Assembly: GCA_002344125.1 (NCBI GenBank)
Contig: DDTQ01000008.1
Coordinates: 188,262-252,261, forward strand
DNA: 64,000 nt
From: Ignavibacteria bacterium UBA2360
Lineage (GTDB): Bacteria > Bacteroidota > Ignavibacteria > Tepidaquicellales > OLB5
Direction: 5' to 3'
Positions 42,991 through 52,268 of this stretch are shown here, in pieces; the stretch's first letter is position 1; each line of letters begins with the position of its first letter. The notes under the pieces were generated by a model. The model did not search any database, was not told the DNA's origin, and saw nothing but the letters and a program-made list of their open reading frames with translations. The translations under genes were made by a program, and so were the position numbers.

Positions 42991-43722
42991 CTATTTTGCG
43001 GGTGTATTCCCGGTGATGAGTTTTCGGGTTTGCTCAAATCCACAATTCATAATTGCGTCGATCACTGAAAGTCCCGCCTCGAATTCTAATGTATTGAACT
43101 GCGGGTAAACCGGATGCTTGAAATTCTGGTATATCAGGTGAATACCGGCACTTTCGAATTTATGATCTTCCTGGTATTTTGAAGCTCCGCCGCCGCACAT
43201 ATAAGAATCTGAACCGGTATGTTTTACTATTGATACAAGAAGATCAGTTGAGCTTCCTTCTGCAGCGATTTCAGATGCTCTAACGATATGATCAGTCTTT
43301 ATCTTAAGCAGGCTGCACAAACTAAAAATGATCTGTAGGTTCAGGTCTATTAAACTGTTGCCGGGGTTACCCAGTGTATCTTTAATTAAAGGAAAAACTT
43401 TTTCAAAATGCGGAGCTTTTCGGTAATTGCTCTCAATTGACCTAAGTATTTTTACGTTCCAGTTCTTAGAATTATCAATTTCAATTTCATTGATATTCTT
43501 TGTTCCGCTGTAGTTACGGTTAATTGGTATTGTTATCCATTCCGCTTTGCCTGTGATAATGATCTTAACCCTGTTAGCCCAGTAACCCCCTGTCTTGGGA
43601 AACTGAACATTATCCAGAATTACAAACTTATCCGATGCGGTAATTTTATTAAAAAATCCAAGCCAGGGTAAAAATGAAGGCTGATGAATTGCCGTTATAC
43701 GGCTTTTTTCATTTAATTCCAT
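42991..43722 (-). CDS. WbqC-family protein
   Basis: 243 residues. The N-terminal IHQPSFLPWLGFFNKITASDKFVILDNVQF and the later KTGGYWANRVKII are the WbqC family signature. WbqC genes are common in O-antigen and other glycan clusters, often beside aminotransferases and formyltransferases; the biochemical role is not established to my knowledge. It starts directly after the stop of the second deacetylase gene with no gap, indicating tight coupling with the formyltransferase/deacetylase module. Confidence 0.9.
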   Translation of the reverse strand: MELNEKSRITAIHQPSFLPWLGFFNKITASDKFVILDNVQFPKTGGYWANRVKIIITGKAEWITIPINRNYSGTKNINEIEIDNSKNWNVKILRSIESNYRKAPHFEKVFPLIKDTLGNPGNSLIDLNLQIIFSLCSLLKIKTDHIVRASEIAAEGSSTDLLVSIVKHTGSDSYMCGGGASKYQEDHKFESAGIHLIYQNFKHPVYPQFNTLEFEAGLSVIDAIMNCGFEQTRKLITGNTPAK

Positions 43723-44469
43723 TTAGCCGATATTTTCCCTGCCCATTTGTTTGAGCGTCTCTGTGTATTTCTGCTTTGTTTTATCGGCCCTGCCATCTAT
43801 ACATCTCCATATCCTCTCCCTGGGTGAAAGTACTTCATCCTGCCACCATGCAGGGTGGGTAAGCACCTGCAGATTTTTATTTTCACCTGATTTCAGGACA
43901 TCTTCCAGACGCTCAAATCTCCAATATCCGTTTGAATCGCTGACATAACCGGTTTCTTCTTTGAAGAACCTGCTGTAAGTATTTATCATGCCTGCATAGC
44001 TTGCTTCATTGAAGCGTAAAATTTCTTCTGTGGTGTTATGGAATGAAAATACGCGGATATCCGTTCCCAACAGATTTTCAACAATTTTCTTCTCAAAGTT
44101 CAGCTTTTCTTCAAGCTCATTTTGGGATGTTACATTATAGTAATGACAGTCAAAATGAAGTCCCGCTTTGTGGCCCAGCGCCAGTATCTTTTTCAGTAAG
44201 TCTGTAATTTCAGCTTCAAACACATTGTAAAACTCATTGTGAAGATGTATGAAGTAAGTGGAAGCAATATTCTCTTCCTTTTCAATTTTTGCAATTGCGA
44301 ATGCTGAATGTACCGAAAAATCTATATCATGCCTGTACAGGATAAAATTTTCTACCCCATCGTAATTCGTGAAATCACAAGACCGGTACTTTTCAGCTGC
44401 AAGTTTTAAAAGCTTCCTGTAATTTTCCCTTGTGAAATCAGCGTAATGATATTTCTCAGCATCGGTCAT
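43723..44469 (-). CDS. Polysaccharide deacetylase-like (NodB-fold) protein, module copy 2
   Basis: 248 residues. ILYRHDIDFSVHSAFAI holds the HDID metal and catalytic motif, and GLHFDCHYYN supplies further His ligands, as in divergent NodB/CE4-like proteins found in O-antigen loci (WbmS-like). The C-terminal HPAWWQDE motif may complete the active site. It probably removes an acetyl group from an N-acetylated sugar nucleotide or glycan, freeing an amine for formylation by the adjacent formyltransferase (inference). Seven bases separate it from that gene. Confidence 0.8.
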   Translation of the reverse strand: MTDAEKYHYADFTRENYRKLLKLAAEKYRSCDFTNYDGVENFILYRHDIDFSVHSAFAIAKIEKEENIASTYFIHLHNEFYNVFEAEITDLLKKILALGHKAGLHFDCHYYNVTSQNELEEKLNFEKKIVENLLGTDIRVFSFHNTTEEILRFNEASYAGMINTYSRFFKEETGYVSDSNGYWRFERLEDVLKSGENKNLQVLTHPAWWQDEVLSPRERIWRCIDGRADKTKQKYTETLKQMGRENIG

Positions 44470-44476
44470 TTGTGAA

Positions 44477-45466
44477 CTAAGATTTATTGTACAGCTTATA
44501 TAAATTTATAATTTCCTCTTCAAGATCAATTCCAAAGTGAAGCCTGATACTTTTCCAAATTTTGCCCGGCATGAAGACTTCTTCGTTTTCATACTGCGCC
44601 TCAACAATATCCAGGATGCCTTTGCCGGTATAAACACTGCTAACACCTTTTGTTTTATCGTTATTAATGATGCTCCCCGGTACTCCAATATCAGAAGTTT
44701 CTTTACATTTAATCTCAGATTTCCAGATATAGATCTTCTTTATTTCACCATTTATCTTTATATAGCTGTAAGCTCCGCTATATGGCTTCGCAGATGCTCT
44801 CACGAGAGCATGGATCTCTTCGGCAGATGAATTCCAGTCAATCTTGCTGTTTTCCGGTACTCTGGGGTAACACCTGAAAGCTGTTTGAGGCAGTGAATTT
44901 TGATTTATTTCTTTTAAAGTACCAGCGGCTATTTCATTCACAACTTCTGTAAAAAGCTGCGGGGTGTATTCTTTGCAGAATGACACAACTTCACCAATTG
45001 AAGTATTGCTTTCAATCTGCATATATTTTTTCCTGAGTATATTGCCTGAATCAATTTCACCGGCAACCATGCGATGTATTGTGATAGCGATTTGTTTTTC
45101 GTTATTTAAGATTGCCCAATTAATTACCGCGTTACCGCGGTAGGAGGGAAGATCACCAAAGTGGGCATTGAGTATCCCATGTTTGAAAAGACCAATTACA
45201 TCGTCTTTCAGAACAGTTACCCAATTTAAGCTTATACATACATCAGCATTTGATCCCTTAATGATATTCAAAAGCTTCTCATCTACTCTGTTAGAATTGT
45301 AAAACCTGCAATTGAGTTGTTTTGCGAGTTGTTCAAAATCCTGTTCATTTTTGTCATGCTCAGGCATAGCCCGGGCGGTAACAATGGCGGCTATTTCATG
45401 CTCTTTAGAAAGCAATTCCGCTGTTTCAAACAAATATTCGGTACGTCCCAGAATTACAATTCTCAT
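44477..45466 (-). CDS. Formyltransferase (sugar N-formyltransferase-like), module copy 2
   Basis: 329 residues with the formyltransferase N-terminal fold. The catalytic triad is complete: N100 and H102 in LNAHFGDLPSYRG, and D139 in EIDSG. It uses N10-formyl-tetrahydrofolate. Position in a glycan operon, and lack of the full methionyl-tRNA formyltransferase length and linker, favour a dTDP- or UDP-amino-sugar substrate. The segment WNSSAEEIHALVRASAKPYSGAYSYI resembles that in the other formyltransferase of this locus, so the two are paralogues. Its start overlaps the preceding deacetylase stop by four bases. Confidence 0.88.
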   Translation of the reverse strand: MRIVILGRTEYLFETAELLSKEHEIAAIVTARAMPEHDKNEQDFEQLAKQLNCRFYNSNRVDEKLLNIIKGSNADVCISLNWVTVLKDDVIGLFKHGILNAHFGDLPSYRGNAVINWAILNNEKQIAITIHRMVAGEIDSGNILRKKYMQIESNTSIGEVVSFCKEYTPQLFTEVVNEIAAGTLKEINQNSLPQTAFRCYPRVPENSKIDWNSSAEEIHALVRASAKPYSGAYSYIKINGEIKKIYIWKSEIKCKETSDIGVPGSIINNDKTKGVSSVYTGKGILDIVEAQYENEEVFMPGKIWKSIRLHFGIDLEEEIINLYKLYNKS

Positions 45467-46176
45467 GGATTATTTCTTGTGAAATCAATTGCCACATCTG
45501 TCATCTTAAATGTTTCATTTTTGTTCTGCTTACAAAAAGTCAGTAATGAGATCAAAAGGTCCCTTGTTCCAACAACTTCTTTGTTCCTGTAGTTCAGCAG
45601 TGTTTTAGGATCCTGGTAGAATTTTTTTGCTTCATTGTAGCGGTATTTGTTTTCTGTGTTCAGGAAAACATGAATTGGATGGAAATCAAACACAATAAGT
45701 TTATCGGGATCAAGCTCTATTCCGCTGCTATCAAAACTGTAACCATAAGCCCAGTGAACGTCATCTTCCCAGTTGTATGGAATGCGTATCATTCCGTTCC
45801 AAAGCCTGAAAGGCTTTATATCGGTGTGATACGGCATGAAATGATTGGCATCATAAAGCAGCTTACGCTCAGCAAAAAGCTGCAGCAGATTTGTGCTCTG
45901 AAGCATTGAGTGTGACCTGATTCCCTGCGCTTCAGGATGAATATCCATAATTTCATCAAGGATATCATCCGGTCTCTTATCAGAACTGCCGTTTAATATC
46001 GGGTTAAAATTTGGGTGAATGCCGATCTCAAATAATTTTTTGTTAGACTTCGTAAGTTCAAGTGAATGGTGTGTAGAAAAAAAAGTACATTTCACTCCAT
46101 AAACTTCGAACAGGTTCAAAGTATCGGCTATTACCTCTTCGGGAGCCCAGTCGATATCAGATGTAAATACTATCAT
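45463..46176 (-). CDS. Polysaccharide deacetylase-like (WbmS/NodB-type) protein, module copy 1
   Basis: 237 residues. The N-terminal FTSDIDWAPEEV has the acidic D-x-D metal-binding start, KCTFFSTHHS is the next strand, IGIHPNF and GIRSHSML supply His, and DFHPIHVF a late His pair. This fits WbmS-type deacetylase-like proteins of O-antigen clusters rather than chitin deacetylases. It overlaps both neighbours (formyltransferases) by four bases, so the three proteins are made together. Substrate is inferred to be the sugar that the formyltransferase later uses. Confidence 0.8.
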   Translation of the reverse strand: MIVFTSDIDWAPEEVIADTLNLFEVYGVKCTFFSTHHSLELTKSNKKLFEIGIHPNFNPILNGSSDKRPDDILDEIMDIHPEAQGIRSHSMLQSTNLLQLFAERKLLYDANHFMPYHTDIKPFRLWNGMIRIPYNWEDDVHWAYGYSFDSSGIELDPDKLIVFDFHPIHVFLNTENKYRYNEAKKFYQDPKTLLNYRNKEVVGTRDLLISLLTFCKQNKNETFKMTDVAIDFTRNNP

Positions 46177-46949
46177 AATTCAGTTATATCTGCGTTCCAG
46201 ATTGTTATTTTTTTACCGTTAATAAATGTGTAGGCGCCGGGATATGGTTTACTCTGCGCCCTGATGAAGTTGTAAATTTCTTCCGGTGATCTGTTCCAGT
46301 TTATCTCTCCGTCTTCCGGTTTCCTTTGAGAGAAGTAAGTTGCTTCCTCTTCATTCTGCCTGATTCTGGGCGCACTGCCGTTTGCAAGCATTGGAATATA
46401 CGTTTTAATCATGCGCAGCGCGGCATCATTTACCTTCAAGAGGATATGATCAATGTGATCTTCATTTTTAATTTCTATTTCTTCCTGTGCTATGATATCT
46501 CCGGTATCTGTGCCTTCTTCAAGATAAAAGAACGAGAGCCCGGTCATGGTTTCACCATTTATAATAGCCCATACCAGCGGGGCTCCGCCCCGGTACTTTG
46601 GCAGCAGGGAAGCGTGCATGCCTGCGCAGCCCAAAGGTGCAAGTTCACGTATCTGTTTTGGGATCATATAATACCAGCCGATAACGAGAATAAGATCAGG
46701 CTTAAGATCTGATATTTCTCTTTCATATTCGATCATTTTTCCCGTTACATTCTTTACAGGGATGCCAAACTCTTTTTCGAAATCGCGGAAATCCGCGAAG
46801 TTAACATTATTCACAGGTTGATTGGAATATGAAATATTGAACTCCTTCGGAATTGTAAATATCCCGCATACTTCTGCAAGCTTGCTTTCTATTATCAGCC
46901 TGCAGCATTTGTAGCCAAGCTCCGTAGCCCCTAAAAAAACAATTTTCAT
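46173..46949 (-). CDS. Formyltransferase (sugar N-formyltransferase-like), module copy 1
   Basis: 258 residues. The fold and the loop MHASLLPKYRGGAPLVWAI identify a formyltransferase; H112 and D148 (EEGTDTGDI) of the triad are present, but the position of the catalytic Asn, two before H112, is G110. The C-terminal NWNRSPEEIYNFIRAQSKPY parallels the second formyltransferase. It either belongs to a subgroup using another residue or has low activity. The stop overlaps the next gene by four bases. Expected donor is N10-formyl-tetrahydrofolate and the acceptor an amino sugar. Confidence 0.85.
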   Translation of the reverse strand: MKIVFLGATELGYKCCRLIIESKLAEVCGIFTIPKEFNISYSNQPVNNVNFADFRDFEKEFGIPVKNVTGKMIEYEREISDLKPDLILVIGWYYMIPKQIRELAPLGCAGMHASLLPKYRGGAPLVWAIINGETMTGLSFFYLEEGTDTGDIIAQEEIEIKNEDHIDHILLKVNDAALRMIKTYIPMLANGSAPRIRQNEEEATYFSQRKPEDGEINWNRSPEEIYNFIRAQSKPYPGAYTFINGKKITIWNADITEL

Positions 46950-46983
46950 GCAATGAGAATTTGTTAATAATTTTTACAACGCT

Positions 46984-48864
46984 CTAAGCCGGATCAAAAA
47001 TCTTGTTCCACCATTCAAAACAAAGCAATGACCATATCAGTAATCTCCTGTTAGTCTTACCGCTAAAATGCTCATTCATTAGATCTTTCGCCATTTCAGG
47101 CTGTATATAGTCATATATTCTGGCTCTCTTATCAAACAGTATATCCTTAATGTAATCGTTGCTTTCACCCTTAAACCAGCTGGCATCCGGAGCTGAAAAT
47201 CCCTGTTTTAGGCCCGAGGTATAAGATTCAGGCACATATTTCGCAAGCGATTTGCGCAGAATGTTCTTGCCATCGCTGTTCTGTTCAAAAAATCTTTCGG
47301 TTTTTGGTCCGGGCACATTTTCATTTATCCTGATCACTTCTTCAAGATTCTTAAGTTTATGAGTTACCGGAACCTTCATTGCGAAATCTACAAGGTCATT
47401 ATCCAGGAAAGGTACTCTTGTTTCAAGGCTGTGCGCCATAGAAAGCTTATCTTCCACAACAAGTATTCCGTGCAAAAATGTTTTCGCTTCAAAATACAAT
47501 GAGTGGTTTACGTATTCTTCGGGTGTGATTTCCTTTTTCAGTTTATTCTTAAGCACTCCCCTGAAAACATCTTTGCATTGGTAAGAGAGTATTTCAGGAT
47601 AGATCTCAGGACTGAAAAAGCGCGGTTTGTAGCTATCAGGTATGAGTCTTTGCCAATACCTGTAATATTTTTCTATATAATGTTCGCTGTCATCATTCAC
47701 AACGGCACGGTAATACCGCCACGGGTAACCGGCAAAAAGCTCATCACCACCTGAGCCTGAAAGGATAACCTTAACGAATTTGCTAGCCAGGCGTGCAACG
47801 TAAAAATTAGGGTATGATTGCCCTATCCTGAGATCTTCAAGATGCCAGATAAGTTCGCTCATAACCCGTTCCATATCACCGGCTTTCAGAACTATCTCAT
47901 AGTGTTCAGTCTTGTATATATTGGATAAGAACTCCGCTTTCAGTCTTTCATCAAAACCAAGTTCCAGCCCTGAGGCGCTAGAAAGATCAAATCCGCATGT
48001 GAAAGTTTTTAAATTACGGAAATTTTTTGCAGCAATAGAGGTCACCGAACCTGAATCCATTCCACCGCTCAAATATGAACCTATTTCAACATCACTTATA
48101 AGCTGCCTGTTTACAGCCTGCTCAAATAATCTTTCAAGCTCTTCAATGTACTCTTCTTCTGAAATTGTATGATCATTTGTGAAATTGTAATCCCAGTATT
48201 GTTCAACACTGAATGAATTTACATCGTCAGATCTGATGCTTAATGCAGATGCGGCCGGCAGTATCTTAATATTTTCAAACAATGTCAGCTCACTAAATAC
48301 ATTCTGGAACGAGAAATACTCATTAAGTGCAGGTATGCACACCTTCACGTTGATTTCCGGATGTTTCAGCAGAGCTTTGATCTCCGAAGCGAATGCGAAT
48401 AGCCCGTTTTTATAATAATAATACAGGGGCTTGATTCCATACCTGTCACGCGCAATAAAAAGTTCCTTTGTCTTTTTATTCCATATCGCAAAGGCAAACA
48501 TCCCATTGAATTTGTGAACACATTCTTTGCCCCAAAGCTCATAAGATTTAAGTATAACTTCTGTATCTGTATTGGAATGAAATTTATACCCTAAGGCTTC
48601 AAGTTCTATTCGCAGATTCATGAAATTGTAAACTTCACCATTGTAAGTTATTATCAGTTCTCCGCTATCGTTCTGCATCGGTTGATGACCATGAGGCGAG
48701 AGGTCAATAATTGCAAGCCGCCTGTGCCCAAATCCTACATTAGAATCTGTCCAGATGCCTTCGCTATCAGGTCCGCGGTGCTTTATGGAGTCGGTCATGC
48801 GCTGAACTGTATTTACGGATACAGCTTCGCCTTTTACGTTAAATATTCCTGCAATTCCGCACAT
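46984..48864 (-). CDS. Asparagine synthase-like amidotransferase, copy 1
   Basis: 626 residues. Class II glutamine amidotransferase domain begins with the processed Cys2 (MCGIAGIF) and includes HRGPDSEG, LAIIDLSPHGHQPM and YNGEVYNF. The synthetase domain has the PP-loop SYLSGGMDSGS at about 265-270. Such enzymes form Asn, but in surface-polysaccharide loci they often amidate uronic acids (WbmE-like role in Bordetella O antigen). Operon position favours the latter. It is two bases from the DegT aminotransferase gene. A second copy is at 54171-56117. Confidence 0.92.
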   Translation of the reverse strand: MCGIAGIFNVKGEAVSVNTVQRMTDSIKHRGPDSEGIWTDSNVGFGHRRLAIIDLSPHGHQPMQNDSGELIITYNGEVYNFMNLRIELEALGYKFHSNTDTEVILKSYELWGKECVHKFNGMFAFAIWNKKTKELFIARDRYGIKPLYYYYKNGLFAFASEIKALLKHPEINVKVCIPALNEYFSFQNVFSELTLFENIKILPAASALSIRSDDVNSFSVEQYWDYNFTNDHTISEEEYIEELERLFEQAVNRQLISDVEIGSYLSGGMDSGSVTSIAAKNFRNLKTFTCGFDLSSASGLELGFDERLKAEFLSNIYKTEHYEIVLKAGDMERVMSELIWHLEDLRIGQSYPNFYVARLASKFVKVILSGSGGDELFAGYPWRYYRAVVNDDSEHYIEKYYRYWQRLIPDSYKPRFFSPEIYPEILSYQCKDVFRGVLKNKLKKEITPEEYVNHSLYFEAKTFLHGILVVEDKLSMAHSLETRVPFLDNDLVDFAMKVPVTHKLKNLEEVIRINENVPGPKTERFFEQNSDGKNILRKSLAKYVPESYTSGLKQGFSAPDASWFKGESNDYIKDILFDKRARIYDYIQPEMAKDLMNEHFSGKTNRRLLIWSLLCFEWWNKIFDPA

Positions 48865-48866
48865 AT

Positions 48867-50033
48867 TTAGATCTTGTACTCCGTTAAAACTTTTGCAATG
48901 TATTTGAATTCTTCATCGCTAAGCGATGGAAACAGCGGCAGCGCAATGCTGCATTCAGCAGCAATGCAGGAATTTAAATAGTCTTCATTTCTGAATCCGT
49001 ATTTATTTCTGTAGAAATCAAGCATATGTACTGAATGAGTACCCGGACGTGTGGAAATTCCCTTCTGCTGCAGGTGATCCATTAACTTATTTCTGAGCTT
49101 ATTTACGTTGCTTATGTTACCGGGATGAATTTCTTCGGGAGTAAATAAACATACATAAGCCTGGAAACCATGTTCTACTTCAGAATTTCTGAATGGCTTT
49201 TTGAGCCAGCTCAAAGAATCAATAATTTCGTCATACTTATCAGCAATTGCAGTTCTGGCAGAATGAATTTCCACTGCCCGGTCCATCTGCGTGCTGCCTA
49301 TTGATGCCTGTATATCTGTCATCCTGTAGTTGTAACCAAGGTAAGGAAAGTCAGGCAGCAAATACGGCTTGTTACCGTGATGCCTTTGATGATCTGATAT
49401 CGATGCACCATGATCTCGCATGGCGCGCAGTTTCACTGCCAGCTCATCGCTGTTTGTGGTTACCATTCCGCCCTCACCTGTTGTTATGGCTTTCCTCGGG
49501 TGGAAACTGAAACAGCCGGTATCACCAATATTGCCAACGTGTTTGCCGTTATACTTAGCCCCAAAACCGCAGGCGGCGTCTTCAACAACAGCCAAATTGT
49601 ATTTGGCTGCAATTGCCATAATCTCATTCATGTTTGCCGAAAGTCCAAACAGATGTACCGGAATAATTGCTTTGGTATTTTTGTTTATGAGTGATTCAAG
49701 TTTGGCCGGATCAATATTAAACGAGGTTAAATCAATATCGCAAAGTACCGGCTTTGCACCGGTGTACTCAACGGCGTTTGCCGTTGCAACCCAGGTGAAT
49801 GAAGGTACCACTACTTCATCTCCGCGGGTTATTCCAAGCGCAGCCAATGATAGATGCAGCGCCGTTGTGCAGTTGGATAAAGCTACGGAATGTTTGGCAC
49901 CCGTATATTCGCTCCATTTCAGCTCGAATTCACTTACAAAGGGACCCTGTACCACCCAGCCGCTTTTAAGCGGCTTAAGTATGTTCTCAAATTCGCTTTC
50001 CGTAAAAACTGTTTTTGCTATTGGTATGTTCAT
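48867..50033 (-). CDS. DegT/DnrJ/EryC1-family PLP sugar aminotransferase
   Basis: 388 residues. PLP lysine K181 in FSFHPRKAITTGEGG with D152 (VVEDAACGFGA) contacting the pyridine nitrogen; the family start IPIAKTVFTESEFENIL and SGWVVQGPFVSEFE are present. It converts a keto nucleotide sugar to an amino sugar with glutamate, which would supply the amine for the formyltransferases downstream. The ATG at 50033 is preferred to an adjacent TTG. A long frame on the opposite strand is a shadow of this gene. Confidence 0.93.
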   Translation of the reverse strand: MNIPIAKTVFTESEFENILKPLKSGWVVQGPFVSEFELKWSEYTGAKHSVALSNCTTALHLSLAALGITRGDEVVVPSFTWVATANAVEYTGAKPVLCDIDLTSFNIDPAKLESLINKNTKAIIPVHLFGLSANMNEIMAIAAKYNLAVVEDAACGFGAKYNGKHVGNIGDTGCFSFHPRKAITTGEGGMVTTNSDELAVKLRAMRDHGASISDHQRHHGNKPYLLPDFPYLGYNYRMTDIQASIGSTQMDRAVEIHSARTAIADKYDEIIDSLSWLKKPFRNSEVEHGFQAYVCLFTPEEIHPGNISNVNKLRNKLMDHLQQKGISTRPGTHSVHMLDFYRNKYGFRNEDYLNSCIAAECSIALPLFPSLSDEEFKYIAKVLTEYKI

Positions 50034-50054
50034 CAAAAAAATTGCGTGTTTTTA

Positions 50055-51047
50055 TTATTCAAATAATTTCCATCTTTCTCCAAAGCGTTTCTTGTGATCA
50101 TTTCGCCAATTTATGAGTTTTTTCAGTCCCTCTTCAAGCTGCACGGTTGCCCTGAAACCGATCTCTTTTTCCGCTTTTTCTGTGGAACCAACTCTGTTGG
50201 TTACAAAAGTTTGACCCTGCGGGTGATATTGTATCTTGAGATCTGAATTGTATATTTTGAGTAAAATTTCTGTTAGTTCTTTGATTGAGGTTTTTGTTCC
50301 CATTCCTACGTTATAAAAACTATCAACTGCGTCAGATTTCAGCGCGCATACGTTTGCTTTTGCAGTATCATCAACAAAAATGAAATCGTATGACTGCGAG
50401 CCATCACCATATACAATTGGCGCTTTTCCCTGATCCAGGTTATCAAGTATTTTCATTATTACAGCTATGTAGGTGCCTTTGTAATCCTGCCGGGGACCGT
50501 AAACATTCATGTATCTGAGCCCGGCGTAATTTACGCCGTATCTTTCATAGAATGCCCTTGCCATAGCTTCGCCGGCTATTTTTGTCGCGCCATAGAATGT
50601 TTTATTATTGAACGGATGTTCCTCCGTCATCGGGATTTCAACCGCATCACCATATACTGATGCTGAAGATGAATACACAAGGCGTTCAATTTTGTTATCT
50701 CTGCAAGCTTCAAGCACATTAAATGTACCTCTAATGTTCACTTCAAACGCCGATCTGGGGAAATCGTGGCACTGCAGCAGCCACAAGGCCGCAAGGTGAA
50801 TAACCATATCGTTTTCCTTCATTGCGGCGTTTAGAATATCCGTCTGCAGTATATCTCCCCCAACTTCAAAAACCTTTGCGCGCGGATCCTTTAATGCTTC
50901 TTCTATATTATCTGCTGTGCCGCGAACAAAGTTATCGTATATTGTTACTCCTGCGATATCTTCTTTTAAAAGGTTATCAACTACGTGCGAGCCTATAAAC
51001 CCTGCGCCGCCGATAACAAGTATTTTTTTTCCTTTTATATCTGGCAT
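50055..51047 (-). CDS. Nucleotide-sugar epimerase/dehydratase (extended SDR)
   Basis: 330 residues. NAD loop GGAGFIG at 13-19, catalytic Y152-G-A-T-K156 preceded by SSSASVYG, and YMNVYGPRQ and YDFIFVDDTA as in UDP-glucose 4-epimerase and UDP-glucuronate-type SDRs. Likely makes the 4-keto or epimerised nucleotide sugar that the DegT enzyme next to it aminates. The specific sugar cannot be told. It lies 18 bases upstream of the aminotransferase gene. Confidence 0.9.
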   Translation of the reverse strand: MPDIKGKKILVIGGAGFIGSHVVDNLLKEDIAGVTIYDNFVRGTADNIEEALKDPRAKVFEVGGDILQTDILNAAMKENDMVIHLAALWLLQCHDFPRSAFEVNIRGTFNVLEACRDNKIERLVYSSSASVYGDAVEIPMTEEHPFNNKTFYGATKIAGEAMARAFYERYGVNYAGLRYMNVYGPRQDYKGTYIAVIMKILDNLDQGKAPIVYGDGSQSYDFIFVDDTAKANVCALKSDAVDSFYNVGMGTKTSIKELTEILLKIYNSDLKIQYHPQGQTFVTNRVGSTEKAEKEIGFRATVQLEEGLKKLINWRNDHKKRFGERWKLFE

Positions 51048-51074
51048 AATTAATTTTTCAATATTTGCTAAATT

Positions 51075-52268
51075 TCAGAAGCTATTATTATTTAATTTAT
51101 CAAAGAGTGTTCCCATTCTTGCCGCAACCGCTTCCCATGAATAGAATTTCTCAACGCTTTCTCTCATATTCTTGTACTTTGACGGATCATCCAGCACCTT
51201 TAGAATCGCCTCTTTGTATTGTTCTTCAGTTTCGGGTGTTTCGCCTATTTCATTTGCGTTATTGCCAAGATAATTAGTAAGTGAGTTAGTAACTACCGGT
51301 GTATTGCATGCAAGGCTTTCCAGCGGGGCAATTCCGGTACCGCCAAAGTAATCAGCTCTCAATGTCATAAGAACATAAACGTCAGCGGCAGTATAATACT
51401 TGTATAGTTCAGTATTCAAAACTCTTCCAATAACTTTTGCTCCGCTGTTTATTGCCAGATCGTAATATTCCTCACCCCATTTCCCACGGGCTTCATTGCC
51501 TACAATTAGCAGCTCGGTTTCGGGTCTTGATTGTTTTATCTCTTGCCAGATCTTTATAAGCCTGTCAACTTGCTTGTATTTATAGAGCTTTCCTACATAC
51601 AAAATAAATTTCTTATCCTGGTCAAGTCCAAGTTCGGCTCTAGCCTGGTACCTTGAAATTATCTTGAACCTGTGAATATCAAGTCCGGTTGAAAATATTT
51701 CATACTTCATATCCGGCGCAGCTTTCTTGATGTATCCTACCTGGTGCACATCGCATATCAGAAAATAACTGATGTTCCTGAATGTCATCCTTTCGGCAGT
51801 TTTCCCCAGCCACGCTTTAAGCTTCCTAAGTCCCTTTACTGTATCATACAAGAAAAATGGTGACCAGTCGCCGTGGTGAGTTGTAATCAGCTTTGCGCCT
51901 TTGAGAGTCCGGGCTATTTGGTATGTTTGCCAGTTGTGTGTATGTACCGTGAAAAAGATCGGGTCAGAGGCTTTAAATTCTTGTTTTATCTCCCTAAGGA
52001 AGCTTCTGCTGTAGTAACCCATTCTGGCGATATTAAAAGAACGAAACACCCTGTATCTTATGTTATCAATTGTTTTTTCCGCATACTTCGGCGTGCAGTA
52101 ACCGTCAATTCTCCAAACTTCAACATTATAAGATTTTAAATAATTGCGGAACAACTTCCCGAAAGTTCCTCCGAATCCATAAGTGAAAAATCTGTTTTCG
52201 GTATCAGGTTCTACAGGAAACTGGCTTGGTTCATAGTTAAAACATAAAACTATTATTTTCCGGCTCAT
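51075..52268 (-). CDS. Glycosyltransferase family 4 protein
   Basis: 397 residues, GT-B fold. The N-terminal domain contains FTYGFGGTFGKLFRNYLKS (donor side glycine-rich loop) and TTHHGDWSPF; the C-terminal domain has FILYVGKLYKYKQVDRLIKIW and GTGIAPLESLACNTPVV with the conserved Glu. It transfers a sugar from a nucleotide donor to the growing lipid-linked oligosaccharide. The start overlaps the PIG-L gene stop by four bases (ATGA), so the two are translationally coupled. Confidence 0.9.
   Translation of the reverse strand: MSRKIIVLCFNYEPSQFPVEPDTENRFFTYGFGGTFGKLFRNYLKSYNVEVWRIDGYCTPKYAEKTIDNIRYRVFRSFNIARMGYYSRSFLREIKQEFKASDPIFFTVHTHNWQTYQIARTLKGAKLITTHHGDWSPFFLYDTVKGLRKLKAWLGKTAERMTFRNISYFLICDVHQVGYIKKAAPDMKYEIFSTGLDIHRFKIISRYQARAELGLDQDKKFILYVGKLYKYKQVDRLIKIWQEIKQSRPETELLIVGNEARGKWGEEYYDLAINSGAKVIGRVLNTELYKYYTAADVYVLMTLRADYFGGTGIAPLESLACNTPVVTNSLTNYLGNNANEIGETPETEEQYKEAILKVLDDPSKYKNMRESVEKFYSWEAVAARMGTLFDKLNNNSF

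Noticed and set aside
44477..46949. Methionyl-tRNA formyltransferase (fmt) genes
   Set aside because: Both are short relative to Fmt or diverge from it, are duplicated, and are interleaved with deacetylases in a glycan operon with no def neighbour.
49420..50097. 225-codon plus-strand frame
   Set aside because: Antisense shadow of the DegT aminotransferase gene, whose motifs are complete on the other strand.
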